Below, in pieces: positions 1-7,233 of a DNA stretch of 15,276 nucleotides. A program made the translations under genes and the position numbers. This DNA comes from Sulfurimonas sp. (GTDB lineage Bacteria; Campylobacterota; Campylobacteria; Campylobacterales; Sulfurimonadaceae), in the NCBI GenBank assembly GCA_027011725.1, contig JALUZQ010000279.1:1-15276 (forward strand), given 5' to 3'. The stretch's first letter is position 1, and every line of letters starts with the position of its first letter. The notes beneath the pieces are model-generated. The model was not told the DNA's origin. It saw nothing but the letters and a program-made list of their open reading frames with translations, and did no database searches.

Positions 1-66
1 ATTATATTCCATGTTTTATAAAGAATATTTAGTTTATTATAATAATTTCTTATTATAAGATTAGTT
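1..66. other. AT-rich gap after the helical protein gene
   Basis: The first 66 bases are over 80% A+T and follow the stop of the helical protein on the minus strand. They include a perfect 12-base palindrome TTATTATAATAA (34-45), but in such AT-rich DNA this may be chance. I see no gene, terminator hairpin or tRNA here; a neighbour may begin outside. Confidence 0.4.
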
Positions 67-1113
67 TTATTTCTCTTTTTTCTCCATCACATCTTTTGCC
101 GACTGTAGAGCAGAACCTAAGACAATGCGTGCTGCCTCTATAGCTTGTGCACCCATTCTTTTTGCCTCTTTTGCTCGTGGTGAAGAGAGTGCGACATCTG
201 CTTTTTTTACAGCAAGTTTCGCAAAATTTGAGAATCTATCGCGAATAATATCTGCAGTCTCTTTTGAGATGAGTACAAGTTCTTCTAAATCATAACGCAT
301 ATCTTTATTGATCTCAACCAGTATTTTACGAATGATTTGTGAACTTTCACTCGCTTGTGTAAGAATAATCTGTGAAAAGAGTGTATCTGTCTGATTCAAG
401 TCTTCAATGATAGTGTCATAATCTTCTATAAGAATATGCTTTGCCTCGACAGGCATATACGCAACACGTTGCTTGAATCTGTCTATAGACTTAATGAGAC
501 CACTTCGCATACCTTTGAGTGTTAAACGCAGTATCTCTTCTGCTTTTGTTGGAGTGGCTTCTGCGACTTCTATGGCAGATGCCAAAATGGTAGAGAGGAT
601 TTTTCGTACACGAATAGTATTGAGTGAACCCTCTTTGATTGCTTCAAAAGTGATCTCTTTTATCACCTCTTTGAGTGTTTCATCAAGTTCACCGTCTTGT
701 TCTTTTTCAAGAGCGGTTACAAGTGCTGATTCAACCATTTCGCTTAGCATATCATAGAGGTCAATGGACTGAAGTTTCACTTGATGTAAGATAGCACGTG
801 TCTTTTGGCTTGGTTCTAGCTCATCTTCGAGCACATTGAAGATCTCATATTTTGCCTCTTGTAGCTCATCGGCTTTTTTCTCAAGAGCCCGCTCAATGCT
901 CTCTTTTTGTGCGAGTAGTTTCTCTACTTCGCTCTGAAGAGCCTTTGTTTCCTCTTCAACAAGTGTAGATGTGAGCGTTCTAATCTCTTCTGCAGAGAGT
1001 TCATCAAGATTGACTTCTGCTCTTTTTACTGCGTTTACAATGCGTTTGGAAATACTTTTAAACTTGTGGCTGTATGCCTTTTTGAGTTTTGCTTGCAGTT
1101 CGTTGATATCCAT
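67..1113 (-). CDS. Long alpha-helical protein of unknown function (possibly DUF6781 family)
   Basis: This encodes 348 aa with no signal peptide and no membrane segment, so it is probably cytoplasmic. It is rich in Lys, Glu, Ala and Leu. Heptad-like spacing over roughly residues 35-95 suggests a coiled coil, and the rest looks like a chain of amphipathic helices. The Ala/Lys-rich C-terminal part (about 295-348) resembles apolipoprotein- or phasin-like amphipathic helices. No catalytic motif is visible. From memory it fits the DUF6781 group of Campylobacterota, but I cannot confirm that here. The ATG at 1113 is preceded by a strong AGAGGAG (1120-1126) with a 6-base spacer. It lies 16 bases after the DUF493 gene and is the last gene of that run. 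The function is unknown. The gene call is firm and the family name tentative. Confidence 0.85.
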   Translation of the reverse strand: MDINELQAKLKKAYSHKFKSISKRIVNAVKRAEVNLDELSAEEIRTLTSTLVEEETKALQSEVEKLLAQKESIERALEKKADELQEAKYEIFNVLEDELEPSQKTRAILHQVKLQSIDLYDMLSEMVESALVTALEKEQDGELDETLKEVIKEITFEAIKEGSLNTIRVRKILSTILASAIEVAEATPTKAEEILRLTLKGMRSGLIKSIDRFKQRVAYMPVEAKHILIEDYDTIIEDLNQTDTLFSQIILTQASESSQIIRKILVEINKDMRYDLEELVLISKETADIIRDRFSNFAKLAVKKADVALSSPRAKEAKRMGAQAIEAARIVLGSALQSAKDVMEKKEK

Positions 1114-1129
1114 TTTTTTCTCCTCTTTT

Positions 1130-1405
1130 TTAAAGAACCATTTTGATATCTTGATGTTTTTTCAACGCATCATAGATAAAAGTTCTATCATCTTCATTGT
1201 GCACAAGTAGGTCAAGGTTCATGCTCACATATTTGCCGCTTTTTGAGTTGTTCGAGTGTGTCAGTTTATGCTCACGTTCATCTATTACATCATGAACCGC
1301 TTTTTTGAGAGCCTCTTCTTCTGTCGATATAACCTTATAACACCAGTTACACGGATATGTAAGTTCGAGCTTTTTTCCTTCAAGTTTATCGTTTAAAGTC
1401 TCCAC
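1130..1405 (-). CDS. DUF493 (YbeD/HP0495-like) family protein
   Basis: This is a small cytoplasmic protein of 91 aa if it starts at the GTG at 1405. The core, beginning at about residue 12 with [12 protein letters not shown] and ending in DIKMVL, fits the DUF493/HP0495 family, an ACT-like ferredoxin fold of about 85-95 aa; in enterobacteria the relative YbeD is linked to lipoate metabolism. The open frame extends to an ATG at 1438 inside moaC, but an AGGAGG at 1411-1416 sits 5 bases before the GTG, and starting there gives the usual family length. I therefore prefer the GTG. It overlaps the moaC end by 20 bases. Two Cys (CNWC) lie near the N-terminus. No biochemical role can be read from the sequence. 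Confidence 0.88.
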   Translation of the reverse strand: METLNDKLEGKKLELTYPCNWCYKVISTEEEALKKAVHDVIDEREHKLTHSNNSKSGKYVSMNLDLLVHNEDDRTFIYDALKKHQDIKMVL

Positions 1406-1856
1406 TTTTCCCTCCTGATTTAGATTCGAGCTGAACATTTTGAATAATCATCCCCTTGTCGATGGCTTTGACCATATCATAAATGGTCAAAAGTCCAATG
1501 CTCACACCTGTGAGTGCTTCCATCTCTACACCGGTTTGTCCCGTGAGCTTTGCAGTGACAGTAAGCTTGAATCCCGGAAGATCAGGGAGCTCTTCTACGT
1601 CACAGTTGATACCGCTGAGATTTAGAGGATGGCACATAGGTATGAGATTGCTTGTTTGTTTTGTTCCCATGATTGCAGCGATGACCGCAGTTTGAAGAAC
1701 AGGACCTTTTTTTGTTTTTTCTGAAACGATGGCATCATACGCATCTTGACTCATTTGGATAATACCACTTGCAACAGCAACGCGTGTCGTACTGTTCTTT
1801 TCGCTGACATCGACCATTTTTGGGCGTTGATTCTCATCGAGATGTGTTAAGTTCAT
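1386..1856 (-). CDS. moaC: Cyclic pyranopterin monophosphate synthase MoaC
   Basis: MoaC acts with MoaA in the first step of molybdenum cofactor synthesis, turning the 3',8-cyclo-GTP product of MoaA into cyclic pyranopterin monophosphate. The 156 aa match the usual family length (about 155-160). The diagnostic blocks are all there: [12 protein letters not shown] (49-60) with the family's catalytic Lys, the MCHPL motif (74-78) with its His, GVEMEALTG (109-117), YDMVKAID (126-133) with the conserved Asp and Lys, and a C-terminal SGGKSGDF (147-154). The protein is cytoplasmic and normally a hexamer. It follows mobA after 51 bases, and that gap carries a good extended -10 box, so moaC may be transcribed both from the ompA/mobA run and from its own promoter. 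The gene looks intact. Confidence 0.96.
   Translation of the reverse strand: MNLTHLDENQRPKMVDVSEKNSTTRVAVASGIIQMSQDAYDAIVSEKTKKGPVLQTAVIAAIMGTKQTSNLIPMCHPLNLSGINCDVEELPDLPGFKLTVTAKLTGQTGVEMEALTGVSIGLLTIYDMVKAIDKGMIIQNVQLESKSGGKSGDFKR
1411..1416 (-). promoter_or_regulatory. Shine-Dalgarno deciding the GTG start of the DUF493 gene
   Basis: A perfect AGGAGG on the minus strand lies inside the 3' end of moaC, 5 bases before the GTG at 1405. The upstream ATG at 1438 has no comparable site. This supports the shorter protein. Confidence 0.75.
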
Positions 1857-1890
1857 ATTCGCTCTTTTATTATAAAATCTATTTTACAAT

Positions 1891-1896
1891 ATTATA
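1891..1896 (-). promoter_or_regulatory. Probable promoter -10 of moaC
   Basis: The minus strand reads TGCTATAAT (1899-1891), a consensus TATAAT with an extended TGn element, in the 51-base gap between mobA and moaC. No good -35 hexamer is visible, which is normal for Campylobacterota sigma-70 promoters. Transcription would begin near 1884, about 28 bases before the moaC ATG. Confidence 0.55.
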
Positions 1897-1907
1897 GCAA
1901 AGTGCTG

Positions 1908-2489
1908 TTAATAATTTCGAATGATTGTAAGAGCTTCTTGGTATTGATGAGGATGGTTGAGATTTAAAAAGGGCTGCGTTTGCTCAAATGTGACATATTT
2001 TGTATGTACATCTTTTAAAAGTTGTCCAAGTTTATGGTTCCCTTTTTCGAGCATCTCTTTAAAATTTGTCTGCAGTGATACGTGGTAGATACCACAAAGG
2101 GGTTGCATACCTTCTTTTGTTCTTGCTATTGTTGCATCATATTTTGCTTCATCGGCTTCAAAGAGTTGCTCTATCTCTTTTGATGTCACAAAGGGAGTGT
2201 CAACACTCAGTACAAAAAGTCTTTCACTTTGTAATTTTTCAAACGCAGTGACAAAACCGACTGTAGGTGCGAAGGTGGCATTTGTTTGAATGTCTTCCAA
2301 AAAATTTGCATCAAAATCGAATTTGGAGGCATCTTTACATGAGATGTAAACGGTAGTAAAGATTTCAGAGAGTCTGGCATATTGGTAGTGGGCGAGTGTT
2401 TTGTAGCCTGCAAAAGGGAGAAGTGCTTTGTCCTCTCCCATTCTGCTGCTTTTACCGCCTGCAAATATAATACAAGGAGTATTATACAT
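1908..2489 (-). CDS. mobA: Molybdenum cofactor guanylyltransferase MobA
   Basis: MobA transfers GMP from GTP to Mo-molybdopterin to make the guanine dinucleotide form used by DMSO-reductase-family enzymes such as periplasmic nitrate reductase or formate dehydrogenase. It has 193 aa, the usual length. The N-terminal nucleotidyltransferase motif is complete: FAGGKSSRMGEDKALLPF (9-26) with the Gly-rich loop, Arg and Lys. SVDTPF (95-100) carries the metal-binding Asp, and NLNHP (176-180) matches the family's C-terminal N-x-N-x-P block. The start ATG at 2489 shares one base with the stop of the upstream OmpA gene (TAATG). No Shine-Dalgarno precedes it, so translation is probably coupled to that gene. 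Together with moaC this makes a small cofactor cluster; moaA, moaE and moeA are not in the window. Confidence 0.95.
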   Translation of the reverse strand: MYNTPCIIFAGGKSSRMGEDKALLPFAGYKTLAHYQYARLSEIFTTVYISCKDASKFDFDANFLEDIQTNATFAPTVGFVTAFEKLQSERLFVLSVDTPFVTSKEIEQLFEADEAKYDATIARTKEGMQPLCGIYHVSLQTNFKEMLEKGNHKLGQLLKDVHTKYVTFEQTQPFLNLNHPHQYQEALTIIRNY

Positions 2490-3718
2490 TAGTTGTGGAT
2501 GAGCTGTGCTTCTATACGTCTGTTTTGTGCACGGCCTGCTTCCGTTGCATTATCTGCAACAGGGTTTGCTTCTCCCATACCTTCAGCAGAAAGTTGAGAA
2601 GAGCTTACACCTCTTTGTTCTAACATTTTAACAACTTCATCTGCTCTTTTTTTAGAGAGACGTTTGTTATATGAAGCTGCACCAACACTGTCAGTGTATC
2701 CAACGATTTTTGCACTGTAGTTTGGATATTTTTTCAAAAATGCTGCATATTTGTCAAGATTTGGCAAAGAGTCTGCTTTGATTTTGTATGAGTTATTCTC
2801 AAATTTAATATCAAGTGTCATAGTTGCTGGACAGCCATTTTCATCTACTGCTGTATTTGGTTTTGTATCTGGACAGATATCTTGTGCGTTTAAAACACCG
2901 TCACCATCCATATCAGGATTGATTTTACATCCTTGTGCGTCTACTTGAACACCTGCAGGTGTGTTTGGACACTTATCTAGTGTATTGAGAACGCCATCGT
3001 TATCGTCATCTTGAGCAACAGGACAGCCTGTAATATCTACAGTTGTATTATTTGGAGTATTGGCACATTTGTCATCTGCATCGACCACGCCGTCTCCATC
3101 GCTATCGACTGCTAGAGGTACGAATGCAACTGCAACTACCTCTTTTTCTTCAACGACCACAACAGGTGCCTGCTCCTCTTTTTGTGCTTGCGCTCCAAAA
3201 GAGTAAGTAAGACCTACGAGAGTCATTAAGTTGCTGTCAGCATTTCCTGCGTGTGATGCTGACGGTTTGAGCATGTATATGGCTTCAAGCTTTAAAGCAA
3301 GATTTTTTGTAAAGTTCATTTTCGCACCGACACCGGCATCGAAGAAGAGACGGTCGTCATTGCCTGCTTTATTTGTAGTAAAGCTCTCTATTCCCAGACC
3401 TGCTTTGGCAAAAGGTGTCCAGTTGTCTAACTTGTCATATGTATAGACACCGTTAAATGCACCACGAAGAATGTTTGTAGAACCACTTGTTGTGTAGTCT
3501 ACACTCGGTGCATAGTACAAAGAGAACTCAGGAGCTATTTTAGAATCAGCAGAATTGATCTGAAACTCCAGACCACCTGTGAGGTAACCATCGTTGTCAA
3601 GACCAAGGTTTCCCTCTGCAAAATTGTAACCAAGCATTGGAGAGAGCTCGTATTTGTAGTTGTCTGCCATAAGTGTACCACTAAAGAGTAGTGCAGGGAT
3701 AAGTAGTAATTTTTTCAT
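2489..3718 (-). CDS. OmpA-family outer membrane protein with thrombospondin type 3 repeats
   Basis: This 409-aa protein anchors the outer membrane to peptidoglycan. Residues 1-18 are a signal peptide ending near LMA. Residues 19-177 form a predicted eight-stranded beta-barrel with alternating aromatic residues. A Val/Glu-rich linker (178-203) leads to three thrombospondin type 3 repeats (205-300), each with an acidic D-D-G loop and paired Cys (for example DSDGDGVVDADDKC), which in this family bind calcium. The OmpA C-terminal domain (302-405) keeps the diaminopimelate-binding pair D343 and R358 in YTDSVG and LSKKRAD. The ATG at 3718 follows AAAGGATATATAC, a good ribosome site. It starts 13 bases after its paralogue and shares one base with mobA. 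It resembles Campylobacter CadF and the major OmpA of Sulfurimonas-like genomes. Confidence 0.94.
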   Translation of the reverse strand: MKKLLLIPALLFSGTLMADNYKYELSPMLGYNFAEGNLGLDNDGYLTGGLEFQINSADSKIAPEFSLYYAPSVDYTTSGSTNILRGAFNGVYTYDKLDNWTPFAKAGLGIESFTTNKAGNDDRLFFDAGVGAKMNFTKNLALKLEAIYMLKPSASHAGNADSNLMTLVGLTYSFGAQAQKEEQAPVVVVEEKEVVAVAFVPLAVDSDGDGVVDADDKCANTPNNTTVDITGCPVAQDDDNDGVLNTLDKCPNTPAGVQVDAQGCKINPDMDGDGVLNAQDICPDTKPNTAVDENGCPATMTLDIKFENNSYKIKADSLPNLDKYAAFLKKYPNYSAKIVGYTDSVGAASYNKRLSKKRADEVVKMLEQRGVSSSQLSAEGMGEANPVADNATEAGRAQNRRIEAQLIHN

Positions 3719-3731
3719 GTATATATCCTTT

Positions 3732-4793
3732 TTATTTAATAAGTTCAGCTTCTATGCGTCTGTTTTGCGCACGACCGGCTTCTGTTGCATTATCTGCTAT
3801 AGGATTTGCTTCACCCATACCCACTGCGATAAGTTGCGATGGGTTCACACCATCTTCAATAAGTAGCTTTACAACAGAATCCGCTCTCTTTTTTGAGAGT
3901 TTTTTGTTGTATTTTGCACTTCCGATGTTATCTGTGTATCCGATAATTTTAGCACGATACTCTGAATGTTTTTTTAAGAAGTCAGCATACTCCTGAAGTG
4001 TAGCATAAGAGCTTTTTGCCACTTCTGTCGATTTGTATTTGAACTGTATATGCAGATCAAGTGCTTTTTTCTGTTGCTGCGTTTCAAACTTGTTCATTTG
4101 AGGAGCTTTTGTCTCTTCTTTTACAACAGGAATAACTTCTACAGGAGGAATGACATGCTTTTGTACTGTCTCTTCTTGCATTGGAGCCATTGCCTCTTTT
4201 TGGACTTTTGACTGCGTTTGAGCAGACTCTTCTTTGTAGACTTCATGATAGACATCTGTTTTATCTGCACCAAAGGCATAGTTAAATCCAAAGAGTGTGA
4301 CAAGATTACTGTCCGCACTTCCCGCATGTGTAAAGCCGTGTTTGAGCATATAGAGCGCTTCGACTTTGAGCGCAAGTTTATCTGTAATGGCAGCCTTGAG
4401 TCCTACTCCCGCATCGATGAAAGGGCGGTCTTCATTGCCTGCTTTGTTTGTAGTGAAGTACTCCATTCCTACCCCTGCTTTTGCAAATGGTGTGATGGTT
4501 TGGACTTTATCAAAACTGTAAACACCATTGAGCATCAGGCGCATAACATCAGTACTGCCTCCCTCTTTGTAGTTGACATTTGGAGCATAAAGCAGAGAAA
4601 ATTCAGGAGAGATTTTCGAGCTTTGTGTATTCATTTGCAGCTCAAGTCCGCCTGTAACATAGGCATTGTCGTTAAAGCCTAAGTTCCCTTCTGCAGAGTT
4701 GATGCCAATAAGAGGAGAAATTTCATATTTATAAGTGTCTGCTACAGCAAGTGTACCAAGGAGCAGAGCGGGTATTAAGAGTATTTTTTTCAT
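3732..4793 (-). CDS. OmpA-family outer membrane protein, paralogue without type 3 repeats
   Basis: This 353-aa protein is a paralogue of the next gene. The signal peptide is residues 1-18, the barrel 19-176, and the peptidoglycan-binding OmpA domain about 245-351, with D288 and R303 in YTDNIG and LSKKRAD. The barrels and C-termini are closely alike (both share NATEAGRAQNRRIEA near the end). Where the other protein has calcium-binding repeats, this one has a low-complexity Glu/Gln/Lys/Pro/Val linker (178-243), so the duplicates diverged mainly in the periplasmic spacer. The ATG at 4793 has AAGGA (4799-4803) 5 bases upstream. A TATAAT and a perfect inverted repeat lie just before it, so it probably heads a transcript running through the second ompA and mobA. 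Confidence 0.94.
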   Translation of the reverse strand: MKKILLIPALLLGTLAVADTYKYEISPLIGINSAEGNLGFNDNAYVTGGLELQMNTQSSKISPEFSLLYAPNVNYKEGGSTDVMRLMLNGVYSFDKVQTITPFAKAGVGMEYFTTNKAGNEDRPFIDAGVGLKAAITDKLALKVEALYMLKHGFTHAGSADSNLVTLFGFNYAFGADKTDVYHEVYKEESAQTQSKVQKEAMAPMQEETVQKHVIPPVEVIPVVKEETKAPQMNKFETQQQKKALDLHIQFKYKSTEVAKSSYATLQEYADFLKKHSEYRAKIIGYTDNIGSAKYNKKLSKKRADSVVKLLIEDGVNPSQLIAVGMGEANPIADNATEAGRAQNRRIEAELIK

Positions 4794-4800
4794 AATTATC

Positions 4801-4839
4801 CTTATTTTAGATATTTTTTGGAATTATATCTAAAATAAG
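4801..4839. repeat. Perfect 14-bp inverted repeat straddling the ompA promoter and reaching the ribosome site
   Basis: The arms CTTATTTTAGATAT (4801-4814) and ATATCTAAAATAAG (4826-4839) are exact reverse complements, separated by 11 bases. It is not followed by a T run on either strand, so it does not look like a terminator. On the minus strand the -10 box overlaps the first arm and spacer, and the second arm takes in the first three bases of the AAGGA ribosome site. It may be an operator, or a hairpin in read-through RNA from leuC. Confidence 0.8.
4823..4828 (-). promoter_or_regulatory. Probable -10 box for the tandem ompA genes
   Basis: The minus strand has GATATAAT with a consensus TATAAT at 4828-4823. 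Initiation would be expected near 4816, leaving a leader of about 23 bases. No clear -35 is seen. The box lies partly in the inverted repeat at 4801-4839. Confidence 0.6.
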
Positions 4840-4869
4840 TCATTACAATGATAAAGTGTTGAAAAAAGT

Positions 4870-6129
4870 TTATCGAGGGTCGGTTATGTAGCCTGTGATT
4901 GCGGAGATAGCAGCAACTGCAGAGTTTGCGAGGTAAACTTTTGATGAACGGCTTCCCATGCGACCGACAAAGTTTCTGTTTGTCGTTGAAACTGCTACTT
5001 CATTGTCTCCAAGGATTCCCATATATCCACCAAGGCAAGCACCACATGTCGGGTTACTTACAACACCGCCGGCATCAACGATGATGTCAATGTAACCTAA
5101 ATGGTTTGCTTCACGAAGGATTTTTTGTGTTCCCGGTGTTACGATAAGACGAACATCAGGGTGTACTTTTTTTCCTTTGAGTATCTCTGCGGCTGTTTTA
5201 AGGTCACCTAAACGACCATTTGTACAGCTTCCTATGAATGCCTGGTCTATTTTGATTTTATCTGCAACAGCCTGTACCACTGAATGTCCGTTTGATGGTA
5301 AGAACGGATACGCAATAACAGGATCAAGATTTGCAACGTCTATCTCTAAGATTTGTGAGTAGTTTGCATCTTCATCAGAGTAGTGGATCTTTGGTTCACG
5401 TGCAAGATCTTTGTCTGCCAAGAACTCTCGTGTGATGTCATCAACTGCAACAATACCGTTTTTTGCACCTGCTTCAATAGCCATATTACACATAGAGAAT
5501 CTATCATCCATGCTGAGGTGCTCAATTGTGCTGCCTGTAAACTCTAAAGTTTTATACAGTGCGCCGTCAACACCGATCATACGGATGATCTCAAGAATGA
5601 TATCTTTTCCTGTTGTATATTTTCCCGGTTTTCCAGAAAGCACTACCTTGATAGACTCAGGAACTTTGAACCAGTTGCCTCCGCTGATCATTGCAAAGGC
5701 AAGGTCAGTTGAACCCATACCGGTTGAGAATGCTCCGAGTGCTCCGTGTGTACATGTGTGTGAATCTGCACCAATGATGACGTCACCCGGAACTACAAGC
5801 CCTTTTTCTGGAAGGAGTGCATGTTCGATTCCCATATCTTTTTCATCAAAAAAGTTTTTAAGATTATGTTTTTTTGCAAAGTCACGAGAGATTCTTGCCT
5901 GATTTGCTGATGCGATATCTTTTGCAGGAATGAAGTGGTCAAGTACGATGGAGAATCCATCAGGGTTCGCCAGTCTTTCTGCACCGCTATCTTCAAAAGC
6001 TTTAATGGAAATAGGCGTAGTGATGTCATTTCCAATAACCATGTCGATAGGTGAGCGGACGATTTCGCCTGCATAGACTTCTTTGCCGACATGTTCGGAA
6101 AATATTTTTTCTGTTATAGTTTGAGCCAT
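4870..6129 (-). CDS. leuC: 3-isopropylmalate dehydratase large subunit LeuC
   Basis: LeuC, with its small subunit LeuD, isomerises 2-isopropylmalate to 3-isopropylmalate in leucine synthesis. The 419 aa place it in the short, archaeal/thermophile-like LeuC class used by many Campylobacterota (the enterobacterial enzyme is about 466 aa). The aconitase-fold markers are intact: ADSHTCTHGALGAFSTGMGS (121-140), GSCTNGRLGDL (300-310), and PTCGACLGG (360-368). C302, C362 and C365 are the expected ligands of the [4Fe-4S] cluster. The basic NRNFVGRMGSR block (384-394) is the substrate-binding region. The ATG at 6129 follows AGAGG (6139-6143). No leuD or leuB adjoins it here; neighbours are a cytochrome operon and ompA genes. 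Homoaconitase or methyl-malate variants cannot be fully excluded. Confidence 0.95.
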   Translation of the reverse strand: MAQTITEKIFSEHVGKEVYAGEIVRSPIDMVIGNDITTPISIKAFEDSGAERLANPDGFSIVLDHFIPAKDIASANQARISRDFAKKHNLKNFFDEKDMGIEHALLPEKGLVVPGDVIIGADSHTCTHGALGAFSTGMGSTDLAFAMISGGNWFKVPESIKVVLSGKPGKYTTGKDIILEIIRMIGVDGALYKTLEFTGSTIEHLSMDDRFSMCNMAIEAGAKNGIVAVDDITREFLADKDLAREPKIHYSDEDANYSQILEIDVANLDPVIAYPFLPSNGHSVVQAVADKIKIDQAFIGSCTNGRLGDLKTAAEILKGKKVHPDVRLIVTPGTQKILREANHLGYIDIIVDAGGVVSNPTCGACLGGYMGILGDNEVAVSTTNRNFVGRMGSRSSKVYLANSAVAAISAITGYITDPR

Positions 6130-6139
6130 AATGATGAAC

Positions 6140-6179
6140 CTCTTATAATATAAATAATTTCGCGATTATATCATAAGAG
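6140..6179. repeat. Imperfect 13-bp inverted repeat around the leuC promoter and ribosome site
   Basis: The arms at 6140-6152 (CTCTTATAATATA) and 6167-6179 (TATATCATAAGAG) match at 12 of 13 positions, with a 14-base spacer. The single mismatch would be a G-U pair in minus-strand RNA. One arm contains most of the leuC -10 box and the other covers most of the AGAGG ribosome site. The layout is like that of the repeat at 4801-4839. Confidence 0.6.
6165..6170 (-). promoter_or_regulatory. Probable -10 box of leuC
   Basis: The minus strand reads TGATATAATCGCG with TATAAT at 6170-6165, inside the 65-base gap upstream of leuC. Initiation near 6158 would give a leader of about 30 bases. The -35 region is not recognisable. 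Confidence 0.55.
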
Positions 6180-6194
6180 CTTTAAAGGGAGGTT

Positions 6195-6911
6195 TTATTC
6201 CTGTGGGTTGTTTGGTTTTTTTATTTTCTGTGCAACGTAGTGTGCGACAGATTTGAGTTTTACGTCGTTATATCTTTTTTTCCATGAAGGCATATCATTT
6301 TTAGCTGTGCCCCAAAAGTGTCCGCCAAACTTTGCATATAAGAAGATCTGCTCTTCGCTAAGGAGAATCTTTTGTAGGTTATAGGGATAGATAAAGTTCT
6401 CATCCGCTTTGGACTGTTCGACATATTCACTCTCTCCATTGCCTGTTATGCCGTGACACATACCACATTTACGGCGAAAGATCTTTGCTCCGACTTTGAG
6501 CCTTTGAGCTTTTTGCTCACTTGAGAGTTTTGTGGATTCATTGAGCAGTTTTTCTATGCGCTGTGTACGCTCTTTGTTAAAACTTTGAGAGACATAGTGT
6601 GCAACAGAGCGAATTTGATTGTCATCATAGACATATTTAAATGTCGGCATGATGTCTGCATGTGCTCCAAACGTGTGTGCTCCGTGCTTGACTATTTGAA
6701 ACATCTGATCTTCAGAGAGTATAGACTTGCTGAGTTGTCTTGGTCTGACAACGAGTTTCATCTCTGGGTCAGTATTTCCATTGACTCCATGGCAAGAGAT
6801 GCAGGTCGTTTCATATATGTTTTTCCCAGTCTGCATCATCTGCTCATGGGTAAGTCCCTCAGCACCAAAAAGTGAAGTACTTAAGATGAGGGCTGCTGTG
6901 AAAAGTTTCAT
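6195..6911 (-). CDS. Periplasmic di-haem cytochrome c with two duplicated domains
   Basis: This is a 238-aa secreted electron carrier. Residues 1-17 form a signal peptide (MKLFTAALILSTSLFGA). There are two class I cytochrome c domains, each with a CxxCH haem site: CISCH at 37-41 and CGMCH at 149-153. Each is followed by a probable axial Met, M88 in DIMPTF and M207 in NDMPSW. The domain ends are near copies, SVAHYVSQ (102-109) and SVAHYVAQ (221-228), showing an internal duplication as in cytochrome c4-like proteins. The ATG lies 2 bases after the cupredoxin stop, so the genes are surely co-transcribed. The likely job is passing electrons between a membrane bc1 or oxidase complex, the cupredoxin and the peroxidase. 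The exact partners are inferred from position. Confidence 0.9.
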   Translation of the reverse strand: MKLFTAALILSTSLFGAEGLTHEQMMQTGKNIYETTCISCHGVNGNTDPEMKLVVRPRQLSKSILSEDQMFQIVKHGAHTFGAHADIMPTFKYVYDDNQIRSVAHYVSQSFNKERTQRIEKLLNESTKLSSEQKAQRLKVGAKIFRRKCGMCHGITGNGESEYVEQSKADENFIYPYNLQKILLSEEQIFLYAKFGGHFWGTAKNDMPSWKKRYNDVKLKSVAHYVAQKIKKPNNPQE

Positions 6912-6913
6912 TA

Positions 6914-7219
6914 TTAGTTTGCTGTAACTTCAAGAAGCATATTTGGATGGATGGCACACTCAACATCAAATTTACCTGCTGCTTTTACCGGAACAGTTTT
7001 TTTTGTTCCCGGTGCTTGCATACCGATGTCAAACTCATTTGCTTCATCGTCTGTATATGCATTGTGTGCAAAAGGGTCAGAGTTTACAAATGTAAGTGTA
7101 TCTCCAACTTTCACAGTAATCTCGTGAGGAATAAAGGTCTTGCCTTTTTGGTCTATAACGTGGTCTGCTCCAAAGAGCGTTACTGATGCTAGAAGTGCTG
7201 CGATTGCGATTTTTTTCAT
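6914..7219 (-). CDS. Amicyanin/plastocyanin-like cupredoxin (blue copper protein)
   Basis: This 101-aa periplasmic type 1 copper protein begins with a signal peptide (about 1-18, ending LFGA before DHV). The mature chain of about 83 aa is very short, as in small cupredoxins. The ligands are complete: H52 in FAHNAY, then C88, H91 and M94 in CAIHPNM. The tight C-x2-H-x2-M loop is the amicyanin arrangement and is shorter than the loop of plastocyanin. F28-F44 and the KVGDTLTFVNSD stretch fit the N-terminal beta-sheet. The start ATG is 14 bases after the peroxidase stop and the gene ends 2 bases before the cytochrome gene. It probably shuttles one electron at a time to or from the adjacent haem proteins. 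An Asp/Glu-rich patch (57-64) could be a docking surface. Confidence 0.92.
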   Translation of the reverse strand: MKKIAIAALLASVTLFGADHVIDQKGKTFIPHEITVKVGDTLTFVNSDPFAHNAYTDDEANEFDIGMQAPGTKKTVPVKAAGKFDVECAIHPNMLLEVTAN

Positions 7220-7233
7220 ATTTGATCCTTTAT

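Noticed and set aside
34..45. 12-base palindrome TTATTATAATAA as a regulator site
   Set aside because: The surrounding 66 bases are extremely AT-rich, so a short AT palindrome is expected by chance.
1406..1438. Longer DUF493 protein starting at the ATG at 1438
   Set aside because: No ribosome site precedes that ATG, while AGGAGG is ideally placed for the GTG at 1405, which also gives the usual family length.
4218..4682. 154-aa plus-strand open frame opposite the first ompA gene
   Set aside because: It lies entirely inside a confidently coding gene on the other strand, has no ribosome site or recognisable motif, and its composition is the complement of a porin gene.
4801..4839. Inverted repeat read as a rho-independent terminator of leuC
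   Set aside because: The stem is almost all A-T, no T run follows it on either strand, and a -10 box and ribosome site lie within it.
5411..5902. 163-aa plus-strand open frame opposite leuC
   Set aside because: It mirrors the conserved LeuC coding sequence and shows no domain, promoter or ribosome site.
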